From positions 81,278 to 145,277 of the forward strand of contig NZ_BAFT02000066.1 in the NCBI RefSeq assembly GCF_000308475.2: DNA of 64,000 bases. Direction: 5' to 3'. The position numbers were made by a program, and so were the translations under genes. The notes beneath the pieces are model-generated. The model was not told where the DNA came from. It ran no database searches and saw only the letters and a list, made by a program, of their open reading frames with translations. Source of the DNA: Nocardia brasiliensis NBRC 14402. GTDB taxonomy: Bacteria; Actinomycetota; Actinomycetes; Mycobacteriales; Mycobacteriaceae. Shown one piece after another: positions 31,465 to 40,094 of the stretch; the first letter of the stretch is position 1, and each line of letters opens with the position of its first letter.

Positions 31465-32796
31465 TCAGCCGGCCAGCCCCAGATCGGTCAGCTTCGGACC
31501 GGCTCGGCCGACTCGGTCACAGGACAGGCCAGCCAGGTGCAGGGCGATGGGGTCCAGGTGATTTCGGGCGTCGATCACCGCACGACCGCTGAGCAGGCCC
31601 GCCATCCGCTTCCAGTCCAGGTCGCGGAATTCGGGCCACTCGGTGAGCAGCATGATCGCCGCCGAGCCGTGTGCCACGTGGTAGGCGGTGTCCATGACCC
31701 GCAGGCGATCCGGCATGGCGGGCACCGCGGCGTGGACGCTGGGATCGTAGGCACGCACGTCCGCGCCTTCGGCGAGCAGCCGCTGCGCGATCGCCAGCGC
31801 CGGCGAGTCCCGCAGGTCGTCGGTGCCGGCCTTGAACGTCAAGCCCAGCAAGCCGATTCGTACCCCGGCCAAGTTGCCGCCGACCGCTTGGCGCACCTTG
31901 TCCACCACCAGGTCGCGCTGTCTGGCGTTGGTGTCGATGGCCGCCCGCAGCAGCGGGAAGTCGCAGCCGGCCGTTTCCGCCGAACGCAACAGCGCGTGTG
32001 TGTCCTTGGGCAGACATGATCCGCCCCACCCTGGCCCGGGACGGAGGAACTCCTTGCCGATTCGCTGGTCATATCCCATGCCCGCGGTCACGTCGCTGAT
32101 ATCCGCGCCGAGACACTCGCACAACTCCGCGATGGCGTTCACGTAGGACAGCCGAGTGGCCAGATAGCAGTTGGCCGCGTACTTGATCAGTTCCGCGCTC
32201 GCCGCCCCGGTCAGCAGCACGGGCGCGTCGAGCGGGCCGTACAGCGCGGCGACCCGTTCGGCCGCTGCGGGATCGTTCGAGCCGACCACGATCCGGTCGG
32301 GGCTCAGGAAGTCCCGGATCGCGGACCCTTCCCGCAGGAACTCCGGGTTGGAGACGACCGCGATGTCGTCTCGGCCGATCACCCCGCCCAGGCGCACCGC
32401 GGTGCCGACTGGCACGGTCGATTTGTTCACGACGACGCAGCCGGGCCGCAGCAGGTCGCGCACCTCCGCGATGACGAACTCCAACGTCCGCAGGTCCGCC
32501 GCGCCGTCGGCGCCCATCGGGGTCGGGACGCACAGGATGACGAACTCGGCCGCGGCCACCGCCGCGCTCGCGCCGAGCACGAAACTCAGTCGCCCCGAGG
32601 CCAATCCGTCCACGACGAGTTCACACATCCCCGGCTCCGCGATGGTCGACGCACCGCCGGACAGGGTTTCGATCTTCGCCGGGTCGACATCGGCGCACAC
32701 CACGCGATGGCCCAGCGAGGCCAAGCACACCGCCGTCGTCAGTCCGACGTAGCCGGCACCGACGACCGCGATATCAGTTTTGCACACAGCATTCAT
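31465..32796 (-). CDS. UDP-glucose/GDP-mannose dehydrogenase family protein
   Basis: 443 residues. Dinucleotide motif IAVVGAGYVGLTTAVCLASL at the N-terminus, VNKSTVPVGTAVRLG, NPEFLREGSAIRDFLSPDRI, NCYLATRLSYVNAIAELCEC, the catalytic-Cys loop GPGWGGSCLPKDTHAL, and GLTFKAGTDDLRDSPAL in the C-terminal domain. It should oxidise a UDP-hexose C6 alcohol to a uronic acid, most likely UDP-glucose to UDP-glucuronate. CAAGGAGAT precedes the ATG at 32796. It is the last gene of a four-gene operon with a sugar-type dehydrogenase, consistent with making a modified sugar. Confidence 0.88.
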   Translation of the reverse strand: MNAVCKTDIAVVGAGYVGLTTAVCLASLGHRVVCADVDPAKIETLSGGASTIAEPGMCELVVDGLASGRLSFVLGASAAVAAAEFVILCVPTPMGADGAADLRTLEFVIAEVRDLLRPGCVVVNKSTVPVGTAVRLGGVIGRDDIAVVSNPEFLREGSAIRDFLSPDRIVVGSNDPAAAERVAALYGPLDAPVLLTGAASAELIKYAANCYLATRLSYVNAIAELCECLGADISDVTAGMGYDQRIGKEFLRPGPGWGGSCLPKDTHALLRSAETAGCDFPLLRAAIDTNARQRDLVVDKVRQAVGGNLAGVRIGLLGLTFKAGTDDLRDSPALAIAQRLLAEGADVRAYDPSVHAAVPAMPDRLRVMDTAYHVAHGSAAIMLLTEWPEFRDLDWKRMAGLLSGRAVIDARNHLDPIALHLAGLSCDRVGRAGPKLTDLGLAG

Positions 32797-32822
32797 CTCC
32801 TTGATCGTGCGAACGGGCGATA

Positions 32823-34004
32823 TCAGAGCGGGATCGCCCGAATGCCCTTGAACGGAGCGTCTTTTCCGAGATAGTCGACGGTCTCGAACAAGCCGACCGC
32901 ATCCATCGGGAAGCGGGCACCCGCCTCGGCGGCGAATATGCAGGGCTGGATCGTCTTCCGTTCCGAAGCGCCGGAGCCGCCGCTCTTGCGAATGTGCTTG
33001 TGCGTGTGGATCAGAATCGGCATGAATCCGCCGCCGAGGAACGAACCGCTCTGCAGGATCGCGCCACCGACGCAGTCGATCACCAAACCCTTGCCGAGGA
33101 TGGCATCGCGGCCCTGGTAGTAGTAGGACGGCGTGGCGAGCGTGCCGTGCTCGACGTGGAAGACGCCGGCGGAGAGCCCGATGATCGAACGGCCGCTGAT
33201 CCGCAGCACGGACTTGTAGAAGTCGACCAGGATCGGTCGCACCTGCGCGTCCGGCAGCTTGAATTCGGGACACAGCAACACGATTCGCATGAGTTCCGCG
33301 AGCGTGATCCCGGCGCCGTCCGGGCCGGGGAACTCCTGATCCCACGGCACCAGGTAGTCCGACGGCGCGATCATGCTCGTTCCGGCGTCCTCGACGATCA
33401 GCCGCTCCGCGTCGGTGCTCGGGGGCGCGACCGGTGTGCCCTGGGCGAGAATGCGCCCGGCGAGCAGGTACCTGCTCTCCAGCGTTTTCGCGGTGCTGGC
33501 GGTGATCAGCAGATCGATCCGCTCCGCCGCGGTCTCCGGGATATCGAAGAGGTGATCGATGCCGTCGGTGGGCACGTTGATCTTCGCTTCGAGGCTGCGC
33601 GCGGGCAGCGGCTGATAGGAGGCCACCACCTCCTCTAGCGCACCGGCGTACTCCCCCGGGCCGAGCCGCCGCAGTTCCTCCGCCGCGAGTGCGCGGTAGT
33701 CGTAGGGAATCGCGGTCGAGGTGGACAGCACGACCCCGGCCACCAAGGCGCGGTGCCGGTCGTCGTCCAGCGATTCCGCGGCCAGTTCCAGCGAGAGGTA
33801 CGCCGATCGTTCGCCCGGCTGGTGGACCCAGCTCACGACGAACGGGTTCTCGAAGCGGCACACCTGCGAAAACAGGTGGTACGCGGCGTCTTCGGACTTG
33901 ATCCAGGTGGCGACCCGGGTCCGGGCCGATTCCGCGTCGGTGACTTCGGCCAGCATGTCGGGGGCCACGCGCAGGAGCTTCGAAACTTCCTCGATGGTGT
34001 GCAT
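32823..34004 (-). CDS. Uncharacterised protein with a probable left-handed beta-helix C-terminal region
   Basis: 393 residues, no family assigned with certainty. The N-terminal two thirds are helical and acidic. From about residue 290 the sequence turns into short strands, RSIIGLSAGVFHVEHGTLAT, GKGLVIDCVGGAILQSGSFL, then MPILIHTHKHIRKSGGSGAS, which resembles the hexapeptide coil and His-containing loop of acyltransferases (the IHTHKH segment). It could acetylate a sugar or amino-sugar product of its operon partners. It lies 27 bp after the Gfo/Idh/MocA stretch and 26 bp before the UDP-sugar dehydrogenase. Confidence 0.5.
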   Translation of the reverse strand: MHTIEEVSKLLRVAPDMLAEVTDAESARTRVATWIKSEDAAYHLFSQVCRFENPFVVSWVHQPGERSAYLSLELAAESLDDDRHRALVAGVVLSTSTAIPYDYRALAAEELRRLGPGEYAGALEEVVASYQPLPARSLEAKINVPTDGIDHLFDIPETAAERIDLLITASTAKTLESRYLLAGRILAQGTPVAPPSTDAERLIVEDAGTSMIAPSDYLVPWDQEFPGPDGAGITLAELMRIVLLCPEFKLPDAQVRPILVDFYKSVLRISGRSIIGLSAGVFHVEHGTLATPSYYYQGRDAILGKGLVIDCVGGAILQSGSFLGGGFMPILIHTHKHIRKSGGSGASERKTIQPCIFAAEAGARFPMDAVGLFETVDYLGKDAPFKGIRAIPL

Positions 34005-34036
34005 TTCGGTGCCTCTTTCCGATCGTGCGATATTTC

Positions 34037-35056
34037 TCAGATATTGATGGAGCGGCTGGCCAGACCCGCCATGAACCGATGCTCCGGAAGTCGCATCGGC
34101 GGCACGGGTTCGGTAGTGCCGCAGAGTAGATCCAGCTGAATGAGCAATGCCTCCTTGAAATGGTTTCCGGAGATCGTGAATTGCTGCCGCACCGCGGCAT
34201 CACGGACATAGACGGCGTGCTGGTTCTTGTAATCGAGGGCCACGCCGTAATGCGGCTCGAACACCAGCGTCACGTGCCTGCCGGACGCGAGTTCCACATC
34301 GGCGAAGCGGTACCGCATCTCGGCGCCGTAGGGGATCACCGAATGCCGCAGGCAATCCCGCGCGAGATCGCCGGGGAAGGCGAACCCCGCCAGCTCGGCG
34401 AACCCGATATCGCCGCGGGACGAGGCGTAGAGCTCGATCTCCGGTAGTTCCATTGCCATGGTGCGCACCCGCATTTCGGGCGTGATCGACAGCGGAGTCG
34501 TGCGCAGATAGGTCCGATACCGCTCGCGCGGCAGGATCGACCGCAGAATGCTCAGCATGTGGAAGAACTCGTAACCGGCCTCGCCGTAACGGGTATCTAC
34601 GAATCTGCCGTTCGCGACGTCGAGTTCCCGGTTCTTGGTGAACTCGATCGTTATTTTCCTGAGCGGATCCGTTCGGCCGCATTGCCGCACCGATTCGGCG
34701 AATTGCCGCACCGCCGCGCTGTAGGCGTAGACATCGTTGACGACGATCCGTGCCTGCGGATGGTGGCGGAGCAGCCGCGCGAGTTCGGGTAACTCGGCGG
34801 GATAGCACGCCGGCTTCTCGAGCAGGATGCGCGCATCCGGACGAGCCCGCAGCAGCTCGGCGACCACGGGCAGATGCGTGGCCGTCGGCGTCGCGACGAC
34901 CCAGGCCGCCACCTGCGCCGGGTCGGGTACCAGTGCGATTCGCGGGAAATCCGCACCCGGTCGCCGATCGACGGTGACCACCTCGTGGCCGGCCTCTTCG
35001 AAGTACATGGCGTGCCGCGCGCCGATCATGCCGCGGCCGATGACAACGATGCGCAT
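34037..35056 (-). CDS. Gfo/Idh/MocA-family dehydrogenase
   Basis: 339 residues. Rossmann start MRIVVIGRGMIGARHAMYFE, the cofactor-domain VATPTATHLPVVAELLRARP, the diagnostic ILLEKPACYPAELPEL (EKP motif), and the C-terminal beta-domain with FTKNRELDV and GRFVDTRYGEAGYEFFHML. These enzymes oxidise or reduce sugar and inositol hydroxyls, including nucleotide-sugar C3 oxidations. The ATG at 35056 sits 2 bp from the stop of the upstream FAD enzyme, so translation is coupled. The partner UDP-sugar dehydrogenase suggests a UDP-uronate as substrate (inference). Confidence 0.83.
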   Translation of the reverse strand: MRIVVIGRGMIGARHAMYFEEAGHEVVTVDRRPGADFPRIALVPDPAQVAAWVVATPTATHLPVVAELLRARPDARILLEKPACYPAELPELARLLRHHPQARIVVNDVYAYSAAVRQFAESVRQCGRTDPLRKITIEFTKNRELDVANGRFVDTRYGEAGYEFFHMLSILRSILPRERYRTYLRTTPLSITPEMRVRTMAMELPEIELYASSRGDIGFAELAGFAFPGDLARDCLRHSVIPYGAEMRYRFADVELASGRHVTLVFEPHYGVALDYKNQHAVYVRDAAVRQQFTISGNHFKEALLIQLDLLCGTTEPVPPMRLPEHRFMAGLASRSINI

Positions 35057-35057
35057 G

Positions 35058-36476
35058 TCAGACCGCCCCGGCACGCCGTGCGTATTCGGCCGCGTGCGTG
35101 CCCGCCGCTCGGCCGAGCACCGCGCCTGCCATCAATCCGGTGCCCGCCGGATACCCCTGATCGTAGAGTCCTCCGACGATCACACCCGCGGCATAGAGTC
35201 CGTCGATCGGCTCGCCGCCGCCGCGCACCTCGGCGTGCTCGGTCACCGAGAGTCCGCCGTAGGTGAACGTCAGCCCGGCGACCACCGGAGCGAAAAGGTA
35301 CGGCGGCGTGTCGATATGGGTGACCGCGTGCTTGTCGCCGTTCAGCCGCGCCACCTCGGCACACAATTGGCCGGCATCAATGCCGAGCTGACGAGCACCG
35401 TCCTCGAGGGAGGGGGCGATGATCGACGCCGGATCGCTGAAATAGCTGTCGGGCAGGCCCCCGGCGTTGATCACTTTGCTGTCGAAGATCTGGAACGCGA
35501 TCTTGCCGGGCTGTTCCATGATCTTCTGCCCGAGCGTGACGTAGGCGAGATTGCTGTACTCGGCGCATTCGTCGAAGAATCGGCGGCCGGACCGGTTGAC
35601 GACGATGCCGCGGGGAAAGGCGTACCGGGTCAGCTCGTGCGATCTGGACATCTGGCCGGGCAACATATAGCTGGGCAATCCGGTCCCCTGCGGGGTGGTG
35701 TGGCACTTTCGCCAGTTGCCCGCCGTATCCGCGCCCAGTGCGATGGCCGCCGCCAAGGGCAGCCCGTCGTTGAACGGCACGCCGCGTAATTTCACCTCGC
35801 GCCAGGGACTGCCCAGGTGGTGCCCGCGCATCTGCGCGTTGCCTTCGAATCCGCCGGACGCGAGGATCAGTGCGTCGCAGACGAGCGGGAATGCCGATCC
35901 CGACCCCAGCACCCGGTACTTTCCGCCGGCCGCCGGCTCGATGCCGGTTACCGGATGCTCGTAATAGACGACGCCGCCGAGGCGTTCGTACTGATCGAAG
36001 TTGCGGTCCTGCAGGCCCTGCCCGCCGCCGTCGAACACCACCGGCACGTCGCCGGGCAACGGATTCTTTCGCGGCACCCACCGCTGGCCGAGGCCGTGCA
36101 TCCAGGTGATCGCGCTGTTCGAGCGATGGATGATCGACTCGATGAGCGCGGCGTCGACCTGGCTGCCGGAGACCCGGAGCCAGTCGTCGAGGTAGTCGTC
36201 CTCGGTGTACTCCCGCCGTCCCGCGAGCAACGTATCGACGCGGCGGTCGTCCGGTTCGTCGAGCAACGCGGCAATGTAAGACCGCTCGTGCCAAGGGAAC
36301 CGCACGCTTTTCGTCAAGGCGCTGTTGCCACCGCGCAGGTCCTTCGGCGCGGCTTCGAGGACGACCACGGACTCCGCGCCGGCTTGCCGCGCCGCGATTC
36401 CCGCGCACAGACCCGCATGGCCGGCGCCGACGACAACGACCTGCCATTCGTGATGAATACTTGCTCGGGCATTCAT
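35058..36476 (-). CDS. FAD-dependent oxidoreductase (TcuA / fumarate-reductase flavoprotein type)
   Basis: 472 residues. FAD motif EWQVVVVGAGHAGLCAGIAA near residue 10, then VVLEAAPKDLRGGNSALTKS, CDALILASGGFEGNAQM, and the C-terminal FAD box GLYAAGVIVGGLYDQGYPAG. The order matches tricarballylate-dehydrogenase-like members of the FAD_binding_2 family, which dehydrogenate carboxylic acids or ketosteroids. AGGAGGG lies before the ATG at 36476, marking it as the first gene of the four-gene operon. Confidence 0.83.
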   Translation of the reverse strand: MNARASIHHEWQVVVVGAGHAGLCAGIAARQAGAESVVVLEAAPKDLRGGNSALTKSVRFPWHERSYIAALLDEPDDRRVDTLLAGRREYTEDDYLDDWLRVSGSQVDAALIESIIHRSNSAITWMHGLGQRWVPRKNPLPGDVPVVFDGGGQGLQDRNFDQYERLGGVVYYEHPVTGIEPAAGGKYRVLGSGSAFPLVCDALILASGGFEGNAQMRGHHLGSPWREVKLRGVPFNDGLPLAAAIALGADTAGNWRKCHTTPQGTGLPSYMLPGQMSRSHELTRYAFPRGIVVNRSGRRFFDECAEYSNLAYVTLGQKIMEQPGKIAFQIFDSKVINAGGLPDSYFSDPASIIAPSLEDGARQLGIDAGQLCAEVARLNGDKHAVTHIDTPPYLFAPVVAGLTFTYGGLSVTEHAEVRGGGEPIDGLYAAGVIVGGLYDQGYPAGTGLMAGAVLGRAAGTHAAEYARRAGAV

Positions 36477-37030
36477 GCAGAACCCTCCTATGTCGAATCC
36501 CCCTGGGCAGCAGGCTGCCGACGATGAATACGAATCCCCCGTGTGGGTAAACCCCGTCCGACAGCACGGTGCGTGTCCGGTCCGTGATCGCAAACTGGTC
36601 GTTCTAGTCTTGCCTCGACTGTGTAGTCCGCCAAGGGTTTTCGCTGTTCAGGCCGCGTTCGGGACACACAGGACCCGTTCGCGAACACACTCGAACGGGT
36701 ACCGATCGCCCCGGCCGCGGCGGCTGCCAGCGGTGACGCGCCGCACCGGCACAGCGATCCGCGGACTGTGCGAAGCAGTGCGCGAACGAGCGTTCAACCG
36801 GCGCTGCACATTCCCCACACATCAGGTGCGCAAGGCGCGCGCCACCCGGCGCCACGTTCGCCGGAGCCGGGAAGCGACCCGGAAGAACAAGCCGTGCAGC
36901 GCATTTGCGACAGCGCCCGGAGCGACTACATGGGAGTTCGCCGCAATCCGTTGCGCTCCAACCGGTTCGACCCCTTAGGGGGTGTTCATCTGGGGGATAC
37001 CGTTTCGCAACTTCTGCCATGCTGGAAGCT
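36477..37030. other. Intergenic region between divergent operons
   Basis: About 550 bp with no coding frame I can support on either strand. It must contain the promoters of the FAD-enzyme operon and of the HTH-ricin gene. The only clear element is CCCC-TTA-GGGG at 36971-36981, continued by GGTGTTCATCTGGGGG, about 45 bp before the downstream start; it could be an operator. Confidence 0.5.
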
Positions 37031-38047
37031 ATGGAGCGAGCGGAGGAGGGTGGGGCCGCCCCATCGCCTGGTGACCTACCCGAGCCGGGCGGGGCCGGTT
37101 CTCCTGTCGAATTCATCGCCGTGCTGCGGCTGCTGAAAACGTGGTCCGGGCTGGCTTACCGGCAGTTGGAGGGGAAAGCCGCGGCCTCCGGTGACGTGTT
37201 GCCGTCCAGCACGATCGCGACCACACTCGGGCGCGACACCCTGCCCAGGGAGCGATTCGTCAGCGCGTTCACCCGCGCCTGCGGCCTCGACGACACCCAG
37301 GTGCAGAAGTGGCTCGAGGTGCGCCGGTCCCTCGCCATGCGTGATCAGGCGCCGGTCCGGACCGTCGTCGAGAGGGTGCCCGCCGACGAGCCGGAACCAG
37401 CGGTCGAGACGACGAAACCGGCACGGCGAAAACGTCTTTCGCGCTGGCTACAGCCGGTCGGCTTTGCCGTCGCCGCGGCGATCGGCATCGTGGGGACGCT
37501 GGCCGTGCAGGGCTGGGTGCTGCACACCCACGACGAAACGCTGCCGACGGCGAGCCGGCCGCTGCCCGGGTTGGCGCTCGCGGACGTGGGCAGCTGGGTG
37601 CGTATCCAACCGGCCCGCACGCCGGAACTGTGCCTGTCCGAAGGACGCGACCGCACCCAGCGCTACCCCACCGCCATCGCGGCCCAGCGCGTCTGCACGC
37701 CGGCGTCACCGCGGGTCTACCTCGATCCGATCGACGAGGGCACGGTCCAGATCCAATGGCACCACTCGAAATACGGCATCGGCTGCCTCACCGTCCTGGC
37801 CGGCGGGCCGGGCGACAACTTGCTCGAACCCAGGGACGACTGCGCCGACGACAATCCCGCCCAGCAGTTCCGCATCGAGCCGACGGGCCCGGCCTCGGCC
37901 GCCCGCTTCCGCATCCGCACCACCGCCACGAACCACTGCCTGGCCCTGCGCGATCAAGACACCACCGACGGCGCCGAAATAGTCCAGGGCCGCTGCTCCG
38001 GCGCCCGCGACCAAGAATTCCTGATCCACCTCATCCCACCCGCGTGA
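37031..38047 (+). CDS. Membrane-anchored HTH protein with C-terminal ricin-type lectin domain
   Basis: About 338 residues. The cytosolic part (VEFIAVLRLLKTWSGLAYRQ, STIATTLGRDTLPRERFVSA) resembles the XRE-like HTH of actinobacterial transcription regulators. One membrane helix follows an Arg/Lys-rich stop (LQPVGFAVAAAIGIVGTLAV). The outside part has a beta-trefoil pattern, ARFRIRTTATNHCLALRDQD with QGRCSGARDQEFLI. It may couple extracellular glycan sensing to a cytosolic function. The ATG at 37031 follows GGAAGC; 37019 is another option. Confidence 0.7.
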   Translation: MERAEEGGAAPSPGDLPEPGGAGSPVEFIAVLRLLKTWSGLAYRQLEGKAAASGDVLPSSTIATTLGRDTLPRERFVSAFTRACGLDDTQVQKWLEVRRSLAMRDQAPVRTVVERVPADEPEPAVETTKPARRKRLSRWLQPVGFAVAAAIGIVGTLAVQGWVLHTHDETLPTASRPLPGLALADVGSWVRIQPARTPELCLSEGRDRTQRYPTAIAAQRVCTPASPRVYLDPIDEGTVQIQWHHSKYGIGCLTVLAGGPGDNLLEPRDDCADDNPAQQFRIEPTGPASAARFRIRTTATNHCLALRDQDTTDGAEIVQGRCSGARDQEFLIHLIPPA

Positions 38048-38063
38048 ACCAAGCGAGCGCGGG

Positions 38064-38198
38064 TCAGTTCTCGACGGTTCGGTTGCCGAGGAGGCGGCCC
38101 CGCAGTTCCGTGGACCATTGCACGTATTCGACGGTTGCGCCGTCCACATGGCGTAGATATACGAACCGGCCGGTTTTCTCCTTACCGCTCCGGCGCAC
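38064..38198 (-). CDS. Small hypothetical protein
   Basis: 44 residues from a GTG, containing KEKTGRFVYLRHVDGATVEY and VQWSTELRGRLLGN. Codon use and the alternation of hydrophobic and charged residues look real. It follows the Tat-exported HD gene by 36 bp on the same strand. No family is known to me, and the GTG lacks a strong ribosome site, so it could also be the tail of a lost gene. Confidence 0.4.
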   Translation of the reverse strand: MRRSGKEKTGRFVYLRHVDGATVEYVQWSTELRGRLLGNRTVEN

Positions 38199-38233
38199 CG
38201 GCCCGCCACATCCTGACCCGGATCCTCCGGCGA

Positions 38234-38968
38234 TCAGTCGCCCCACTCGCTCATCGACATGAAATCGTCCCAGGTCGGCCGCGGGATGTCCGGGCGGCGC
38301 AGCCGCAGGAGCTCCCCGGCCAGGCTGCCCGGCGGCGCCTTCTGCGGATTCGCGACACCCTGGGCGCAGATCGCGTCGGTGAGCACACGGGTACCGCCGA
38401 GTCGCGGGTACGCCGCATGCACCAGGTCGGCGTAACCGGGCGGCAGAGCGGCGGGCGAACCGCCGACATCCAACCCGATGCCGTCCACCGCGATCCAGGT
38501 CTCCGCCGGCCTGCGCCTGCGGTAGACGGGCGAGGCGCTGAACCCGACGGTATGCGCGGCGATGGCGTCCCAGATCACGTCCGCTCGGGCGTCGCTCATG
38601 CCGTGCTGTTCCAGGAACCACACCGCGTCGTCCGCGCCGTCGATCTCGAATCGCTGGTCCCCTCCGGCGTTTTCGGCGAGCCCCAGGTCGTGCAGCGCAC
38701 AGATCAGATACATCGCCTCCTCGTCGTAGTCCTCCCCCGGTCGCAACCCCTCCGCGTGTGCCATGGCTCGGCCGAACAGGAACCCACGCACACTGTGGTT
38801 GCGCAACGCCGGGGAGAGGACTCGATCGATCAGCGCGGTCGCCTCGCCCGCCAGTGGCGTCGAGGGCAGAGTCAGCGAATACGGCTGCGCCGCAGCGGTT
38901 GCGGCCAGTGCGAGCGCGGCGGTGCCCGCGACACCGGCGGTGAGCGCGGTACGGCGTGATATGGACAT
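38234..38968 (-). CDS. Tat-exported HD-domain protein
   Basis: 244 residues. The N-terminus MSISRRTALTAGVAGTAALA is a classic twin-arginine signal with Ala-rich cleavage region (AATAAAQPY). The HD residues are in LRNHSVRGFLFGRAMAHAEG and LICALHDLGLAENAGG. It is the exported paralogue of the HD protein at 4702-5376. GAGGAGTTCTGTC precedes the ATG at 38968. A GlxA-type regulator lies 81 bp upstream on the same strand and may control it. Confidence 0.8.
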   Translation of the reverse strand: MSISRRTALTAGVAGTAALALAATAAAQPYSLTLPSTPLAGEATALIDRVLSPALRNHSVRGFLFGRAMAHAEGLRPGEDYDEEAMYLICALHDLGLAENAGGDQRFEIDGADDAVWFLEQHGMSDARADVIWDAIAAHTVGFSASPVYRRRRPAETWIAVDGIGLDVGGSPAALPPGYADLVHAAYPRLGGTRVLTDAICAQGVANPQKAPPGSLAGELLRLRRPDIPRPTWDDFMSMSEWGD

Positions 38969-39049
38969 GACAGAACTCCTCGGGGGTGCGGGGCACATCT
39001 GTGCGCCGATAACGTGGCGCACAGCGACATTCGGCGTGAACGAAGCCGT

Positions 39050-39991
39050 TCAGGGCATGGCGCGGAATCGTCCTCGGTACTCGCTCGGCGCGGTGCCGAG
39101 TTCCTCGGCGAAGGTGCGGCGCATGGTCTCCTCCGACCCGAATCCGCTACGCCGGGCGACGGTGGCGATCGGCTCATCGGTCGATTCGAGTAACGAGCGG
39201 GCGGTGTCGAGCCGTACCTGTTTGACGTATTGCGCCGGGGTGACGCCTATTTCCTGCCGGAAGAGCCTGCCCAGGTGCCGCTCGCTCAGCGCGGCGCGAC
39301 GCGCCAACGTGGCGAGTCCGTGTTCGGCGGAAGGGTTTTCGACAACGGCATGCATGACCTCGCGCAGGGCGGCGGTACGCGGGAGCCCGAGGCTGGAGCG
39401 CATGCTGAACTGCGCCTGGCCGCCAGGGCGGCGGAGATAGACCACCAGGTGTTTGGCGAGCGCGCGCGCCCGCTCGACACCGTGGTCCTCTTCCACCAGC
39501 GCCAAGGCGAGGTCGATACCGGCCGTGACTCCCGCCGAGGTGAGGACCCGCCCGTCGCGGACGTAGATGGCGTCGGGATCGACCCGCACCCGCGGAAACC
39601 GTTGCGCCAGTTGCGCACAGGCCAGCCAGTGGGTCGTCGCACGGCGTCCGTCGAGCAATCCCGCGGCGGCGAGCACCAGGGCTCCGGTACACACCGAGGC
39701 GACTCGGCGGGCGCCGCGCGCGGCGTCGCGCACCGCGTCGGCGAGCACGGGCCCGGTGCCGTCCTCCGGCGCGTAACCGGGTACCAGCAGCGTGTCGATC
39801 CGGTCGGCGAATTCGCCGAGGGCACCCGAAACCGAGAGCGGCACACCGACATCGCTGCACACGTCGCGGCCGTCGGGTGAGGCGAACCGGACGTCGTGCC
39901 CGGCCCAGTGCAGCACCTGAACGGGGCCCGCGACATCCAGCAGCAGCACGCCGTCCGTCACCGCCACCACCACATCGGCTTTCGAGGTCAT
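39050..39991 (-). CDS. GlxA-family transcriptional regulator (DJ-1/PfpI domain plus AraC HTH)
   Basis: 313 residues. The N-terminal DJ-1-like domain has VVVAVTDGVLLLDVAGPVQV and the nucleophile-elbow-like VASVCTGALVLAAAGLLDGR. The C-terminal AraC pair of helix-turn-helices includes LATLARRAALSERHLGRLFR and IATVARRSGFGSEETMRRTF with FAEELGTAPSEYR. Such regulators respond to nitrogenous metabolites. Start at 39991 (MTSKADVV) fits the family better than 40024. Neighbouring targets are probably the HD gene downstream and the PLP enzyme divergent at 40095. Confidence 0.87.
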   Translation of the reverse strand: MTSKADVVVAVTDGVLLLDVAGPVQVLHWAGHDVRFASPDGRDVCSDVGVPLSVSGALGEFADRIDTLLVPGYAPEDGTGPVLADAVRDAARGARRVASVCTGALVLAAAGLLDGRRATTHWLACAQLAQRFPRVRVDPDAIYVRDGRVLTSAGVTAGIDLALALVEEDHGVERARALAKHLVVYLRRPGGQAQFSMRSSLGLPRTAALREVMHAVVENPSAEHGLATLARRAALSERHLGRLFRQEIGVTPAQYVKQVRLDTARSLLESTDEPIATVARRSGFGSEETMRRTFAEELGTAPSEYRGRFRAMP

Positions 39992-40094
39992 GGTTTCAGT
40001 CTCGAACAGCGTCACGATGTCCACAAGGACACGTACCCCACAGATCCGGACACCTACGCGGCGAACCGGGTCTGCCGAGCGCTAGAAAGGACAG

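Noticed and set aside
36604..37116. Minus-strand frame with several cysteines (CRKC, CGEC) in the gap before the HTH-ricin gene
   Set aside because: Looked like a zinc ribbon at first, but composition, lack of ribosome site and overlap with the HTH gene argue for chance.
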